From positions 1 to 47,473 of the forward strand of contig NZ_WBVP01000022.1 of NCBI RefSeq assembly GCF_008933155.1: DNA of 47,473 nucleotides. The letters run 5' to 3'. Below the pieces are notes generated by a model. That model worked only from the letters and a program-made list of their open reading frames with translations, did not search any database and was not told the origin of the DNA. Source of the stretch: Aliivibrio finisterrensis. GTDB taxonomy: Bacteria > Pseudomonadota > Gammaproteobacteria > Enterobacterales > Vibrionaceae. Numbering within the stretch: the stretch's first letter is position 1; the number at the start of each line of letters is the position of its first letter. The position numbers and the translations under genes were made by a program. Positions 1-8,277 of this stretch are shown in pieces.

Positions 1-1634
1 TTTTTTATGCGGTAGGCACAACTGGTGAATATTTCGATAAATCAGGCCGTTACTATGATCCCTCAACCGATTTAAAGTCACGTCCTTGGTGGAAGCGCTC
101 CGTAAATGAAGGCAAGGCTTGGGCTGCAACCGTAATTGATATTCGCTCAGGTCAAATGAACGGTTCTATCTATATGCCAGTTTATCAAGATAATAAACTT
201 GCTTATATTGCTGGTGCTGATATCAAGCTAGAAGCCTTACAAAAGCTATTACTAAGTAAAACTAACTATGGTGATGGTGCTGAATTACTTGTTTTTGATG
301 ATGAAGGTAAAGTGATTCTTTTTTCTGATATGAAAGAAAAAGACTCAAAAGAACTGACACTTCAATTATTAGATCAAGAAAACCCAGGCATAGCTCAACT
401 GAATAATTCAAATGTAGCAACTGATGCTTTACTTAATCTGACATTAAAAGAGCAGCCTTATTATGCCGTTGTACATGATATTTCAGTCGCCCATCCCAAC
501 TTATCATGGCATCTAGCTATATTGGTTCCTCAATCGCAACTTGATAACCAATTATCCAATTTAATGCGTAATGTATTACTCGGCTCTTTCTTAGTAATCA
601 TTATTGTGGGTATGACCGTTATGTTCGTCATTAACCGCTCGCTACGTAATGTTAATACTATTGCTAATGAACTGGTTGCTCTTTCTCAAGGCGAAGGGGA
701 TCTAACGCGTCAGTTAGCTATTACCTCTAACGATGAACTTGGGCAATTAGCGCATGGGTTTAATGGTTATAACGCTAAAATTAAAGATATCATCAATGAA
801 TCAAAATTAGTGTCTACCGATGTTGCTGTAACAACACATAGCGTGAGTAATGCATTATTAAAAGCCTCTCGTGATATGGAAGAACAACGCTCTGAACTAG
901 CCGTTATTGCGACAGCAACGACAGAAATGGATCATGTAGTCAAAGACATTGCACAAAATGCAGAGATGACTCGCCAGCATGTTTCGGAAGCGAAAAATAA
1001 CGTTGAGCATGCCCGATCCCTTACTGAGGGAGCAAATGCGCAAGTACAAACGTTAAACACAGCACTCATTCATTCTGAATCTGGCGTAAATGCTCTTCTT
1101 GTAGATGCAAAACAGATTGGGGATGTATTGCGTGTAATCCAAGAAATAGCAGATCAGACTAACCTTTTGGCGCTGAACGCAGCCATTGAAGCAGCTCGCG
1201 CTGGTGAGCTTGGACGTGGATTTGCAGTTGTTGCTGATGAAGTACGAAGTTTAGCAAGTAAAACGCAGCAATCGACCCACAATATTCAGCAAATTATTGA
1301 AGGTATTCAGAGTAATACACAAAGTGTTGCAAATGACATGGCAACAAATCGAAAAAGCGCAGATCAAACTTCCGATAAAATGGAACAGATCACCCAAGCT
1401 CTATTAATTTTAATGCAATCATTTGAAACCGTTTCAATGCAAGCAGAACAAGTTGCATGTGCGACTTCGGAGCAAGCCGAAGCGGTAAAAGAAATTGAAC
1501 GTAATGTCACCCAAGTTAATCAATTATCACTATCAGCTGATGAAAGCATTGCTGGCATCACAATCGAAGCGAAAGAGCTTCATAGTAAAAGTGACGATTT
1601 GAATACATTACTATCACGATTCAAAACCCAATAA
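1..1634 (+). CDS. Methyl-accepting chemotaxis protein with dCACHE sensor (5' end cut by window)
   Basis: This is a membrane chemoreceptor that senses a periplasmic ligand and controls CheA. The reading frame is open from base 3, so the first in-frame ATG (156) is internal and the true start lies outside the window. The visible part begins in a periplasmic dCACHE domain, with the motif SRPWWK near base 90 resembling the RPWY signature of amino-acid-type CACHE sensors. One membrane segment (about 570-630, [19 protein letters not shown]) is followed by a HAMP linker and the long coiled-coil signalling domain. The conserved hairpin tip is present ([19 protein letters not shown], about 1153-1210). 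No C-terminal CheR-tethering pentapeptide is seen; the protein ends SRFKTQ. The ligand cannot be predicted. It converges with glmS across a shared terminator. The family call is very safe; the exact ligand class is inference. Confidence 0.95.
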   Translation, partial: FYAVGTTGEYFDKSGRYYDPSTDLKSRPWWKRSVNEGKAWAATVIDIRSGQMNGSIYMPVYQDNKLAYIAGADIKLEALQKLLLSKTNYGDGAELLVFDDEGKVILFSDMKEKDSKELTLQLLDQENPGIAQLNNSNVATDALLNLTLKEQPYYAVVHDISVAHPNLSWHLAILVPQSQLDNQLSNLMRNVLLGSFLVIIIVGMTVMFVINRSLRNVNTIANELVALSQGEGDLTRQLAITSNDELGQLAHGFNGYNAKIKDIINESKLVSTDVAVTTHSVSNALLKASRDMEEQRSELAVIATATTEMDHVVKDIAQNAEMTRQHVSEAKNNVEHARSLTEGANAQVQTLNTALIHSESGVNALLVDAKQIGDVLRVIQEIADQTNLLALNAAIEAARAGELGRGFAVVADEVRSLASKTQQSTHNIQQIIEGIQSNTQSVANDMATNRKSADQTSDKMEQITQALLILMQSFETVSMQAEQVACATSEQAEAVKEIERNVTQVNQLSLSADESIAGITIEAKELHSKSDDLNTLLSRFKTQ

Positions 1635-1651
1635 CTTACCTAAATAATCCT

Positions 1652-1685
1652 TTAAAACGCCGTGCTAACAACACGGCGTTAATTT
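1652..1685. terminator. Bidirectional terminator between the chemoreceptor and glmS
   Basis: Perfect 9-bp stem AACGCCGTG (1656-1664) / CACGGCGTT (1672-1680) with a 7-nt loop, flanked by T-rich sequence on both strands. It sits between two convergent genes and can serve both. Confidence 0.8.
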
Positions 1686-1725
1686 ACTTACTCTACCGTT
1701 ACCGCTTTCGCTAAGTTACGAGGCT
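1655..1725 (-). other. Predicted attTn7 site (empty)
   Basis: Tn7 recognises the last coding bases of glmS through TnsD and inserts about 25 bp past the stop codon (established for E. coli). Here the GlmS C-terminus [15 protein letters not shown] is nearly identical to the E. coli one, and the expected insertion point falls in the terminator loop near 1663. The next gene follows without any Tn7 end, so the site looks unoccupied. Exact boundaries are inferred. Confidence 0.6.
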
Positions 1726-3520
1726 GATCAACATCCGTCCCTTTAATTAAGGCAACATGGTACGAAAGTAACTGCATCGGGATGGTGTAGTAAATTGGCG
1801 CAGTAATATCACTCACATGAGGCATGGTAATGATCTTCATGCTTTCATCCGCTTCAAAACCTGCTTGTTCATCAGCAAATACATAAAGTAAACCACCACG
1901 AGCACGGACTTCTTCTACGTTTGATTTTAGTTTCTCTAATAAATCATTGGTTGGTGCAACCACCACTACTGGCATTTCTGCATCAATAAGCGCTAATGGG
2001 CCATGCTTTAACTCACCTGCCGCATACGCTTCAGCATGAATATATGAAATTTCTTTAAGCTTCAAAGACGCTTCAACCGCAATTGGGTAAAACTCACCAC
2101 GGCCTAAAAATAGCGTGTGTTGCTTGTCTGCAAAGTCAGGTGCTAGCTCTTCAATCTCTTTATCAAACGATAACGCTTGTTCAATTTGAGCTGGCAATGC
2201 ATGCAAAGCTTCAACTATCTCTTTCTCTTTCTCTTTTGAAATACGATTTTGTTGTTTACCTAATGCTGTTACCAACATAAGCAATGCAGCAAGCTGAGTC
2301 GTAAATGCTTTGGTTGACGCTACACCAATTTCAGTTCCTGCTCGTGTCATAAAGGCAAAATCTGACTCACGAACCAGAGAAGAGCCTGCTACGTTACATA
2401 CTGTCATTGCGCCCATGTAGCCACGTTCTTTAGCTAAACGAAGTGCTGCTAACGTATCTGCCGTTTCACCAGATTGAGATAAGGTAATTAATAAACTATT
2501 TGGACGACTCACAAATTTACGGTAACGAAACTCAGAAGCAATTTCCACATCACAACTCACACCCGCCAATGATTCAAACCAATAACGAGCTGTCATGCCT
2601 GCATTGTAAGAGGTACCACAAGCAATAATTTGTACGTGTTCAACTTTATTTAAAATCTCAACCGCGTTAACACCAATACTCTCAGTTACCACTGAATCAT
2701 GAGTAATACGCCCTTCCATTGTGTTGATAAGCGCTTTAGGCTGTTCAAACACTTCCTTTTGCATAAAGTGACGATATTGCCCTTTATCACCCGCATCGTG
2801 CTCAGCGTTTGATTCTATTACTTCACGTTCCACTCGTTCATCGCGGGCATCGAAAACCACCACATCACGACGAGTAATCTCTGCAACATCACCTTCTTCA
2901 AGATACATAAAGCGACGAGTCACATTCAATAATGCCAGCTGATCAGAGGCTAAGAAGTTCTCGCCCACACCAAAACCGATAACGATTGGACTACCAGAAC
3001 GAGCAACAACGATACGACTAGGATCTTTACGATCAACCGCCACTGTGCCGTATGCACCGTCTAATTGTTTTGCTGTTTTTTGCAGAGCTTCAACCAAAGA
3101 AGCTGACGTGCGAAGTTCCCATTCAACAAGATGAGCAATCACTTCGGTATCAGTTTGTGAAGTAAACACATAGCCACGCTCTTGCAGCAGAGTGCGCAGT
3201 GCTTCATGGTTTTCGATAATGCCATTGTGTACAACGGCAATATCGCCAGACATGTGTGGGTGTGCGTTTGCTTCAGAAGGCTCACCATGTGTCGCCCAAC
3301 GAGTGTGAGCGATACCAGTACCGCCAATGACATGTTGTTGATCGACTGCGTCTGCTAACTCTTGAACTTTACCAAGACGGCGTACACGAGTTAGGTTAGA
3401 CTCGCTATCAACAACCGCAACTCCTGCAGAATCGTAGCCGCGATATTCTAAACGACGTAATCCTTCAACTAAAATCTCCGCTACATCTCTTTGTGCAACT
3501 GCACCTACGATCCCACACAT
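1688..3520 (-). CDS. glmS: Glutamine--fructose-6-phosphate aminotransferase
   Basis: Makes glucosamine-6-phosphate from fructose-6-phosphate and glutamine, the first step toward UDP-GlcNAc for peptidoglycan and LPS. The protein is 610 aa, the usual length. It starts MCGIVGAV, so Cys2 becomes the N-terminal nucleophile of the class II glutaminase domain after Met removal. HNGIIEN of the glutaminase follows near residue 100. Two SIS sugar-isomerase domains follow (about 285-430 and 460-600), with SQSGETADT in the first and [18 protein letters not shown] in the second. The C-terminus [15 protein letters not shown] is the conserved closing tail. A good SD (TTGGAG) precedes the ATG. The gene lies 121 nt downstream of a DeoR-family regulator on the same strand. 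There is no glmU next to it, unlike E. coli glmUS. Confidence 0.98.
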   Translation of the reverse strand: MCGIVGAVAQRDVAEILVEGLRRLEYRGYDSAGVAVVDSESNLTRVRRLGKVQELADAVDQQHVIGGTGIAHTRWATHGEPSEANAHPHMSGDIAVVHNGIIENHEALRTLLQERGYVFTSQTDTEVIAHLVEWELRTSASLVEALQKTAKQLDGAYGTVAVDRKDPSRIVVARSGSPIVIGFGVGENFLASDQLALLNVTRRFMYLEEGDVAEITRRDVVVFDARDERVEREVIESNAEHDAGDKGQYRHFMQKEVFEQPKALINTMEGRITHDSVVTESIGVNAVEILNKVEHVQIIACGTSYNAGMTARYWFESLAGVSCDVEIASEFRYRKFVSRPNSLLITLSQSGETADTLAALRLAKERGYMGAMTVCNVAGSSLVRESDFAFMTRAGTEIGVASTKAFTTQLAALLMLVTALGKQQNRISKEKEKEIVEALHALPAQIEQALSFDKEIEELAPDFADKQHTLFLGRGEFYPIAVEASLKLKEISYIHAEAYAAGELKHGPLALIDAEMPVVVVAPTNDLLEKLKSNVEEVRARGGLLYVFADEQAGFEADESMKIITMPHVSDITAPIYYTIPMQLLSYHVALIKGTDVDQPRNLAKAVTVE

Positions 3521-3557
3521 GGCAATACTCCAATTATTCTAATTTTAAATTCTAGGT

Positions 3558-3625
3558 TTTAAGAAGCCTCTTATTGCTTCTTAGGTTATAAATAACCGTT
3601 GATTGGCAGCAAAAAATATCAACGG
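3558..3625 (-). other. Two stem-loops in the glmS leader
   Basis: Read on the minus strand, an outer hairpin CCGTTGA...TCAACGG (16-nt loop) is followed by AAGAAGC...GCTTCTT (about 8-nt loop). Neither has a T-tract, so they are not simple terminators for the deoR-type gene. They lie between that gene and the glmS ribosome-binding site and could mark leader structure, mRNA processing or a protein site. The function is unknown. Confidence 0.4.
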
Positions 3626-3641
3626 TGTCATATAAATTAAA

Positions 3642-4406
3642 TCACTGAGCTCTGATAACTCGTACATTATGTGATTCAATTTTTTGTTGTTGTTCTTGGC
3701 TTAAATCATTATTGGTGATCAACACATCAATGCTGCCCCATGGCAATTCAACGTTAGGAATTTTTCGGCCAATTTTTTCAGATTCCACCATTAAAATAAC
3801 TTCACGAGCCACTTCAGACATCACGCGGCTTAACCCCACTAATTCATTAAATGTGGTTGTTCCCCGTTCCAAATCAATTCCATCAGCACCAATGAATAAC
3901 TGATCAAAATCATAGGAGCGTAATACTGATTCGGCCACTTGACCTTGAAAGGACTCAGAGTGACTGTCCCATGTTCCACCTGTCATCAATAACGTTGGTT
4001 CGTTTTCAATTTCTTGCAGTGCATTAGCAACAGGTAATGAGTTGGTCATTACCACTAAGCCATTTCGTTTCGATAATTGATTAATTAATGCCGCCGTTGT
4101 GCTGCCACTATCAATAATGATCCTGTTATGATCCTTAATCAGATCCACCGCAGCAGTTGCGATAGATAACTTTCGATTCGAAACCTCTTCACAACTGCCT
4201 TCTTGTATAATATTTGATGGCATTAAAACCGCTCCGCCATACTTACGCATTAGTAAACCATTCTTTTCTAATTCTGTTAGGTCTTTCCTAATAGTTACTT
4301 CAGAGATATCAAATAAATCAGAAAGATATTCGACGCTAACTTCACCTTGTTCTGTTAGTAGAGAAAGGATCATATGACGGCGTTGTTTCGTGTTTCTTTT
4401 TGACAT
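3642..4406 (-). CDS. DeoR/GlpR-family transcriptional regulator
   Basis: A 254-aa sugar-phosphate-responsive repressor of the DeoR family. Residues about 5-60 form the N-terminal winged helix-turn-helix (RRHMILSLLTEQGEVSVEYL, then SEVTIRKDLTELEKNGLL). Residues about 75-235 form the DeoRC sensor domain related to phosphosugar isomerases, with the IIDSGSTTAAL and TNSLPVANAL phosphate-binding motifs and LFIGADGID. The closest family resemblance is to AgaR/GlpR-type members. It sits directly upstream of glmS on the same strand, so an amino-sugar phosphate is a plausible effector, but this is inference. AgaR-type repeats lie in its own upstream region, suggesting autoregulation. The ATG at 4406 gives the expected MSKRNTKQRR basic start. 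Confidence 0.9.
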   Translation of the reverse strand: MSKRNTKQRRHMILSLLTEQGEVSVEYLSDLFDISEVTIRKDLTELEKNGLLMRKYGGAVLMPSNIIQEGSCEEVSNRKLSIATAAVDLIKDHNRIIIDSGSTTAALINQLSKRNGLVVMTNSLPVANALQEIENEPTLLMTGGTWDSHSESFQGQVAESVLRSYDFDQLFIGADGIDLERGTTTFNELVGLSRVMSEVAREVILMVESEKIGRKIPNVELPWGSIDVLITNNDLSQEQQQKIESHNVRVIRAQ

Positions 4407-4421
4407 AACAAACCCAGTAAG

Positions 4422-4456
4422 TTTCGATTTGAAAGGATTTTAGTTTCGTTTCATTT
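4422..4456. promoter_or_regulatory. Candidate DeoR/AgaR-type operator repeats
   Basis: TTTCGATTT (4422-4430) and TTTCGTTTCATTT (4444-4456) occur just upstream of the DeoR-family gene. The second fits the TTTCRTTTYRTTT core described for E. coli AgaR operators (recalled from literature). A related stretch lies inside the first codons (about 4386-4400). An autoregulatory site is inferred. Confidence 0.5.
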
Positions 4457-4554
4457 GATTGTCTATAGCAAGAAATTAATTCGTTTTAAATATTAAGATC
4501 TCATCAAAAATGCCCGTTTATTTAAAATAAGAGATGAGTTAGAGAGACAGCGCA

Positions 4555-4571
4555 GACTTTAGCGACTAAAA
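4555..4571. promoter_or_regulatory. Partial CrbR-box-like inverted motif upstream of crbR
   Basis: GACTTTAG (the reverse complement of CTAAAGTC) at 4555-4562 and GACTAAAA at 4564-4571 lie 62-78 nt before the crbR start. They resemble the GACTAAAGTC word found before the symporter, DUF294 and acs genes, at a similar distance. The match is weaker than at the other three sites; autoregulation is a guess. Confidence 0.35.
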
Positions 4572-4632
4572 ATTGCTCAAAACCGAAGGGGATGTTAATT
4601 TTATTTAATCACTTATAAGGAATTTTGTAGCC

Positions 4633-5262
4633 ATGGACGACAACTACACCATTATCATCGCGGACGATCACCCCTTATTTCGCAATGCGCTTTTTCAATC
4701 CATTCACATGGCAATCAGTGGTGCTAATTTAATAGAAGCGGATTCGCTTGAAGGGTTATTGACGGTATTACAAAAAGACTCCGATCCAGATTTGCTTCTA
4801 TTGGATTTAAAAATGCCCGGCAGTAATGGAATGTCTGGATTAATACAACTTCGATCTCAATATCCAGACCTGCCTATTGTTGTTGTATCTGCCAGTGAAG
4901 AGCCTAGTATTGTATCTCAAGTCAAAAGTCATGGTGCTTTTGGCTTTATTCCTAAATCTAGCGATATGAAATCACTCATTGCAGCCTTAAATCAAATTCT
5001 TGCTGGTGATTCCTATTTCCCTGAAGGGTCAATAAAAAATTCTGCAGCGTGCGATGATCTCGCGACGAAAATTGCGGCACTAACTCCTCAACAATACAAA
5101 GTGCTTGGTATGCTATCCGATGGCTTACTTAATAAACAAATCGCTTATGATTTAGAAGTATCAGAAGCCACGATAAAAGCGCACATGACGGCAATATTTA
5201 GAAAATTGAGCGTTAAAAATCGCACTCAAGCGGTTATTTTATTGCAACAAACGGAAAGTTAA
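4633..5262 (+). CDS. crbR: LuxR/NarL-type response regulator, CrbR-like
   Basis: A 209-aa two-component response regulator. The receiver domain (about 5-122) has the acidic pocket DD (11-12), phospho-acceptor Asp58 in LLLLDLKMP, and Lys near 112 (FIPKSS). The C-terminal LuxR-type helix-turn-helix (about 145-205) has LTPQQYKVLGMLSDGLLNKQ and EATIKAHMTAIFRKL. No kinase gene is adjacent; the only kinase in the block is the SLC5-fused hybrid kinase at 8278-11721. In Vibrio, CrbS/CrbR is the two-component pair that switches on acs in the acetate switch, and the surrounding transporter and acs genes fit that assignment. The gene name is inferred from context and family. SD AAGGA precedes ATG by about 10 nt. 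Confidence 0.82.
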   Translation: MDDNYTIIIADDHPLFRNALFQSIHMAISGANLIEADSLEGLLTVLQKDSDPDLLLLDLKMPGSNGMSGLIQLRSQYPDLPIVVVSASEEPSIVSQVKSHGAFGFIPKSSDMKSLIAALNQILAGDSYFPEGSIKNSAACDDLATKIAALTPQQYKVLGMLSDGLLNKQIAYDLEVSEATIKAHMTAIFRKLSVKNRTQAVILLQQTES

Positions 5263-5293
5263 CCTTGATATAACACTCTAACCGTTAAAATAA

Positions 5294-5338
5294 GTTAGGT
5301 TGCCCATTCATTATTTTAATCCCTCTGCGTAACCTAAC
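5294..5338 (+). other. 8-bp inverted repeat in the crbR-marC gap
   Basis: GTTAGGTT (5294-5301) and AACCTAAC (5331-5338) form a perfect inverted repeat around a 29-nt loop, ending just before the GGGAG ribosome-binding site of the MarC-family gene. It may be a leader hairpin or a protein site. There is no T-tract. Confidence 0.3.
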
Positions 5339-5352
5339 CTCTGGGAGAACCC

Positions 5353-5976
5353 ATGATAAGTATCCTCATCACTCAATTTGTTGTTCTTTGGGCTGTCATT
5401 GACCCTATAGGATCCGTTCCTGTCTATCTTTCACAAACTCAACACCTAACCGCTAAACAACGTAAAGTCGTAGCTCTTAAAGCGGTAGCGATCGCGACGG
5501 CTGTACTTTTATTTTTCCTTGTTATTGGTCAACTTCTCTTAGAAGCAATGCAAATTCCTTTACCTGCCTTTCAGGTTGCTGGCGGGTTAGTCTTATTAAT
5601 CTTTGCTCTTACTATGATTTTTGGTGAGAGCAAGCCAGATCAAGAACAGAAGATGAGCGAGGAACTAAGTCATTCAGATCTAGCAGATTTAGCGGTTTAT
5701 CCTTTAGCTATCCCATCAATCGCCTCACCCGGCGCTATGATGGCCATTGTGATGTTAACCGATAATTCTCGCTATTCTTTTTTAGATCAGTCAATTACAG
5801 CAGCAGTCATGATTGTCGTTCTCGTCATTACGTTATGTTTATTACTTGGTGCAACGTTTATCCATAAGATAATTGGCAACGTTGGTGCCGCGATTATTAG
5901 CCGCGTTATGGGATTAATCTTAGCCGCTGTTGCCGTTAACAATTTACTGCTTGGTATTAAAGACTTCTATTTTTAG
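5353..5976 (+). CDS. MarC/YhgN-family integral membrane protein
   Basis: A 207-aa inner-membrane protein of the MarC family (UPF0056), most like E. coli YhgN. About six hydrophobic segments span the length, and the typical N-terminal FVVLWAVIDPIGSVPVYLS and the central YPLAIPSIASPGAMMAIVML signatures are present. The family was once linked to multiple antibiotic resistance, but that role has been disproved for E. coli MarC, and no substrate is established. It lies 90 nt after crbR on the same strand and is followed by a terminator, so it may be co-transcribed with crbR. A link to acetate metabolism is positional only. Confidence 0.88.
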   Translation: MISILITQFVVLWAVIDPIGSVPVYLSQTQHLTAKQRKVVALKAVAIATAVLLFFLVIGQLLLEAMQIPLPAFQVAGGLVLLIFALTMIFGESKPDQEQKMSEELSHSDLADLAVYPLAIPSIASPGAMMAIVMLTDNSRYSFLDQSITAAVMIVVLVITLCLLLGATFIHKIIGNVGAAIISRVMGLILAAVAVNNLLLGIKDFYF

Positions 5977-6050
5977 TTATGAATATACCTTAGACCTTGG
6001 TATTAATTAACATAAAATTAACACACCAATTTCTGTAGTCACCTCACATA

Positions 6051-6075
6051 AAACGCTCATATTTTGGGCGTTTTT
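6051..6075 (+). terminator. Terminator after the marC-like gene
   Basis: Stem AAACGCTC (6051-6058) / GGGCGTTT (6066-6073), 8 bp with one T-G wobble and a 7-nt loop, followed by TTC T-rich sequence. It separates the crbR-marC unit from the symporter operon. Confidence 0.8.
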
Positions 6076-6087
6076 CTTTATCTGCTC

Positions 6088-6097
6088 GACTAAAGTT
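6088..6097 (+). promoter_or_regulatory. Candidate CrbR box before the symporter operon
   Basis: GACTAAAGTT, 74 nt upstream of the small-subunit ATG and preceded by CTC. It matches nine of ten positions of the motif before the DUF294 gene and acs. A weak -10-like TAATCT starts at 6124, 36 nt downstream of the motif start. Binding by CrbR is inferred. Confidence 0.55.
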
Positions 6098-6170
6098 GCA
6101 CTGCTTTCTTCTCTTCTCACTGCTAATCTCTTTTTGGTTACATATTATTAACATAAAAAAGGAGCTGGCT

Positions 6171-6437
6171 ATGGCGTTCGAAACAAAAGAACAAGCACAA
6201 GCCTATTGGAAGGAAAATCTAGGGATCATGGGTGGACTGCTTGCGATCTGGTTTTTAGTCTCATACGGCGCAGGGATATTATTTGTTGACGCACTTAATA
6301 CCGTTCAATTTGCTGGATTCAAATTGGGGTTCTGGTTTGCACAACAAGGGTCTATCTATACTTTTGTCGCACTGATCTTTATCTATGTTGCTCGCATGAA
6401 TGCGCTAGATAAAAAATACAACGTACAAGAAGATTAA
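6171..6437 (+). CDS. Sodium:solute symporter small subunit (DUF4212)
   Basis: An 88-aa membrane protein of the DUF4212 / symporter small-subunit family, equivalent in position to YjcH of the acetate permease operons but of a different family. The ATG at 6171 is chosen over the upstream ATG at 6096 because it follows a strong SD (AAAGGAG, 6 nt spacing) and gives the family-typical MAFETKEQAQAYWKENL start. Two membrane helices are seen (GGLLAIWFLVSYGAGILFV and a C-terminal segment ending IFIYVARMNALDKKY). It lies 11 nt before the large subunit and is surely in its operon. It probably assists folding or activity of the transporter; the mechanism is unknown. Confidence 0.93.
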   Translation: MAFETKEQAQAYWKENLGIMGGLLAIWFLVSYGAGILFVDALNTVQFAGFKLGFWFAQQGSIYTFVALIFIYVARMNALDKKYNVQED

Positions 6438-6448
6438 GAGGAATTATC

Positions 6449-8152
6449 ATGGGTATCCAAACTTGGACGTTTATATTAGTCGGTATCACTTTTGCTCTCT
6501 ATATCGGAATTGCAATTTGGGCTCGCGCCGGATCAACCAGTGAATTCTACGTGGCAGGTGGCGGGGTTCACCCTGTTGCTAATGGCATGGCAACCGCGGC
6601 GGATTGGATGTCTGCGGCGTCATTCATTTCAATGGCCGGTATCATCTCCTTTGTTGGTTATGATGGTGCTGTGTATCTTATGGGTTGGACCGGTGGCTAT
6701 GTACTATTAGCGCTTTGTCTTGCGCCTTATCTACGTAAATTTGGTAAATTCACCGTGCCAGATTTTATCGGTGAACGTTACTACTCTCGAACCGCTCGTA
6801 TGGTTGCCGTGTTCTGTGCCATTTTTGTTTCCTTCACTTATGTGGCAGGACAAATGCGTGGTGTTGGCGTGGTGTTCTCACGATTCCTAGAGGTTGATAT
6901 TAATATCGGTATCATTATTGGTATGGGTATCGTATTTTTCTATGCGGTACTGGGTGGCATGAAAGGCATCACTTATACGCAGGTTGCTCAATTCTGTGTC
7001 CTCATTTTCGCCTTCCTTGTTCCTGCGGTTTTCACCTCAATTATGATGACAGGTAACGTATTCCCTCAAATTGGTATGGGATCAACCGTTACTGGCTCTG
7101 AAGTCTACTTATTAGATAAGTTGGATGGATTAACGACTGAACTGGGGTTTACTCCTTACACTGATGGATCTAAGAGCATGGTTGATGTCTTCTTTATCTG
7201 TGCGGCGCTAATGGTGGGTACGGCTGGACTTCCTCATGTAATTATCCGCTTCTTCACGGTACCTCGTGTTAAAGATGCACGTATCTCTGCGGGCTGGGCG
7301 TTACTGTTTATCTCATTCTTATACACTACAGCACCTGCGGTAGCCGCGTTTGCTCGTGTAAATATGATTGAAACGATTAATGGTCCAGATAGCCAAGGGG
7401 TTGCTGCGGCTGATGCACCAAGCTGGTATAAAAACTGGGAAGACACAGGCCTTGTTGGTTGGGATGATAAAAATGGCGATGGCAAAATGTTTTACTCTGG
7501 TGATGAACGTAATGAAATGGACATCAACCGAGATATCATCGTACTGGCGTCACCTGAACTAGCAAGTTTACCAAACTGGGTTGTGGCACTATTAGCTGCG
7601 GGTGGCTTAGCCGCTGCATTATCAACGGCTGCCGGCCTACTACTGGTAATCTCGACGTCTATCTCTCATGATTTATTGAAGAAAGGCTTTAAGCCTAACA
7701 TGACCGATAAACAAGAACTGCTCGCCGCTAGATTGGCTGCCGTGGTTGCTATTATCGGTGCAGGTTACTTAGGAATAAACCCTCCGGGCTTTGTAGCACA
7801 GGTGGTTGCCTTCTCCTTCGGCTTAGCAGCAGCGTCCTTCTTCCCTGCGATTATCTTGGGTATTTTCTATAAGAAGATGAATAAGGAAGGCGCGATTGCC
7901 GGTATGATTTCTGGTGTTACCTTTACCACGGCTTATATTGTTTACTTTAAGTTCATTAACCCTGCTGCAAGCACACCTGATAACTGGTGGTTTGGTATTA
8001 GCCCAGAAGGGATTGGTACACTAGGTATGTGTGTCAACTTCATTGTTTCAATTGCAGTAAACAAAGTGACAGCAGAAGTGCCTAAAGATGTGCAGGACCT
8101 TGTGGAATCAATTCGTTTTCCTAGAGGTGCAGGCGAAGCACACGATCATTAA
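6449..8152 (+). CDS. Sodium:solute symporter large subunit, acetate permease (ActP)-like
   Basis: A 567-aa SLC5-family sodium-coupled transporter with about 13 membrane helices. It starts with an SSS core (EFYVAGGGVHPVANGMATAA, residues 32-51; residues 165-185 hold GGMKGITYTQVAQ), and GLAAALSTAAGLLLVIS lies near residue 380-400. It belongs to the symporter subgroup that pairs with a DUF4212 small subunit in vibrios and pseudomonads. Short-chain organic acids such as acetate are the likely cargo given the acs/CrbS neighbourhood, but the substrate is not proven by sequence. An extra hydrophilic loop at about 305-370 carries a DKNGDGKM calcium-loop-like motif (residues 340-347). SD GAGGAA precedes the ATG. 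The operon ends at a strong terminator. Confidence 0.93.
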   Translation: MGIQTWTFILVGITFALYIGIAIWARAGSTSEFYVAGGGVHPVANGMATAADWMSAASFISMAGIISFVGYDGAVYLMGWTGGYVLLALCLAPYLRKFGKFTVPDFIGERYYSRTARMVAVFCAIFVSFTYVAGQMRGVGVVFSRFLEVDINIGIIIGMGIVFFYAVLGGMKGITYTQVAQFCVLIFAFLVPAVFTSIMMTGNVFPQIGMGSTVTGSEVYLLDKLDGLTTELGFTPYTDGSKSMVDVFFICAALMVGTAGLPHVIIRFFTVPRVKDARISAGWALLFISFLYTTAPAVAAFARVNMIETINGPDSQGVAAADAPSWYKNWEDTGLVGWDDKNGDGKMFYSGDERNEMDINRDIIVLASPELASLPNWVVALLAAGGLAAALSTAAGLLLVISTSISHDLLKKGFKPNMTDKQELLAARLAAVVAIIGAGYLGINPPGFVAQVVAFSFGLAAASFFPAIILGIFYKKMNKEGAIAGMISGVTFTTAYIVYFKFINPAASTPDNWWFGISPEGIGTLGMCVNFIVSIAVNKVTAEVPKDVQDLVESIRFPRGAGEAHDH

Positions 8153-8185
8153 TTGTATATAAATAACGTCAGATATTGACTAAGC

Positions 8186-8218
8186 AAAGGGAGTTAGTGA
8201 ATGCTAACTCCCTTTTAT
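8186..8218. terminator. Strong terminator after the symporter operon
   Basis: Perfect 12-bp stem AAAGGGAGTTAG (8186-8197) / CTAACTCCCTTT (8204-8215), 6-nt loop, followed by TATTTTATTT. It lies between the symporter (+) and crbS (-) and may also help end crbS transcription. Confidence 0.88.
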
Positions 8219-8277
8219 TTTATTTCATTTAACTTTTATCTATTTATATCAATACAATCGCGCTTATTAATTCATGA

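Noticed and set aside
2083-2280. Short open frames antisense to glmS and other long genes
   Set aside because: They are shadows of conserved genes on the opposite strand, without ribosome sites or recognisable products.
3521-3641. glmS ribozyme
   Set aside because: The interval has no sequence resembling the Firmicutes glmS ribozyme core, and it is not expected in Vibrionaceae.
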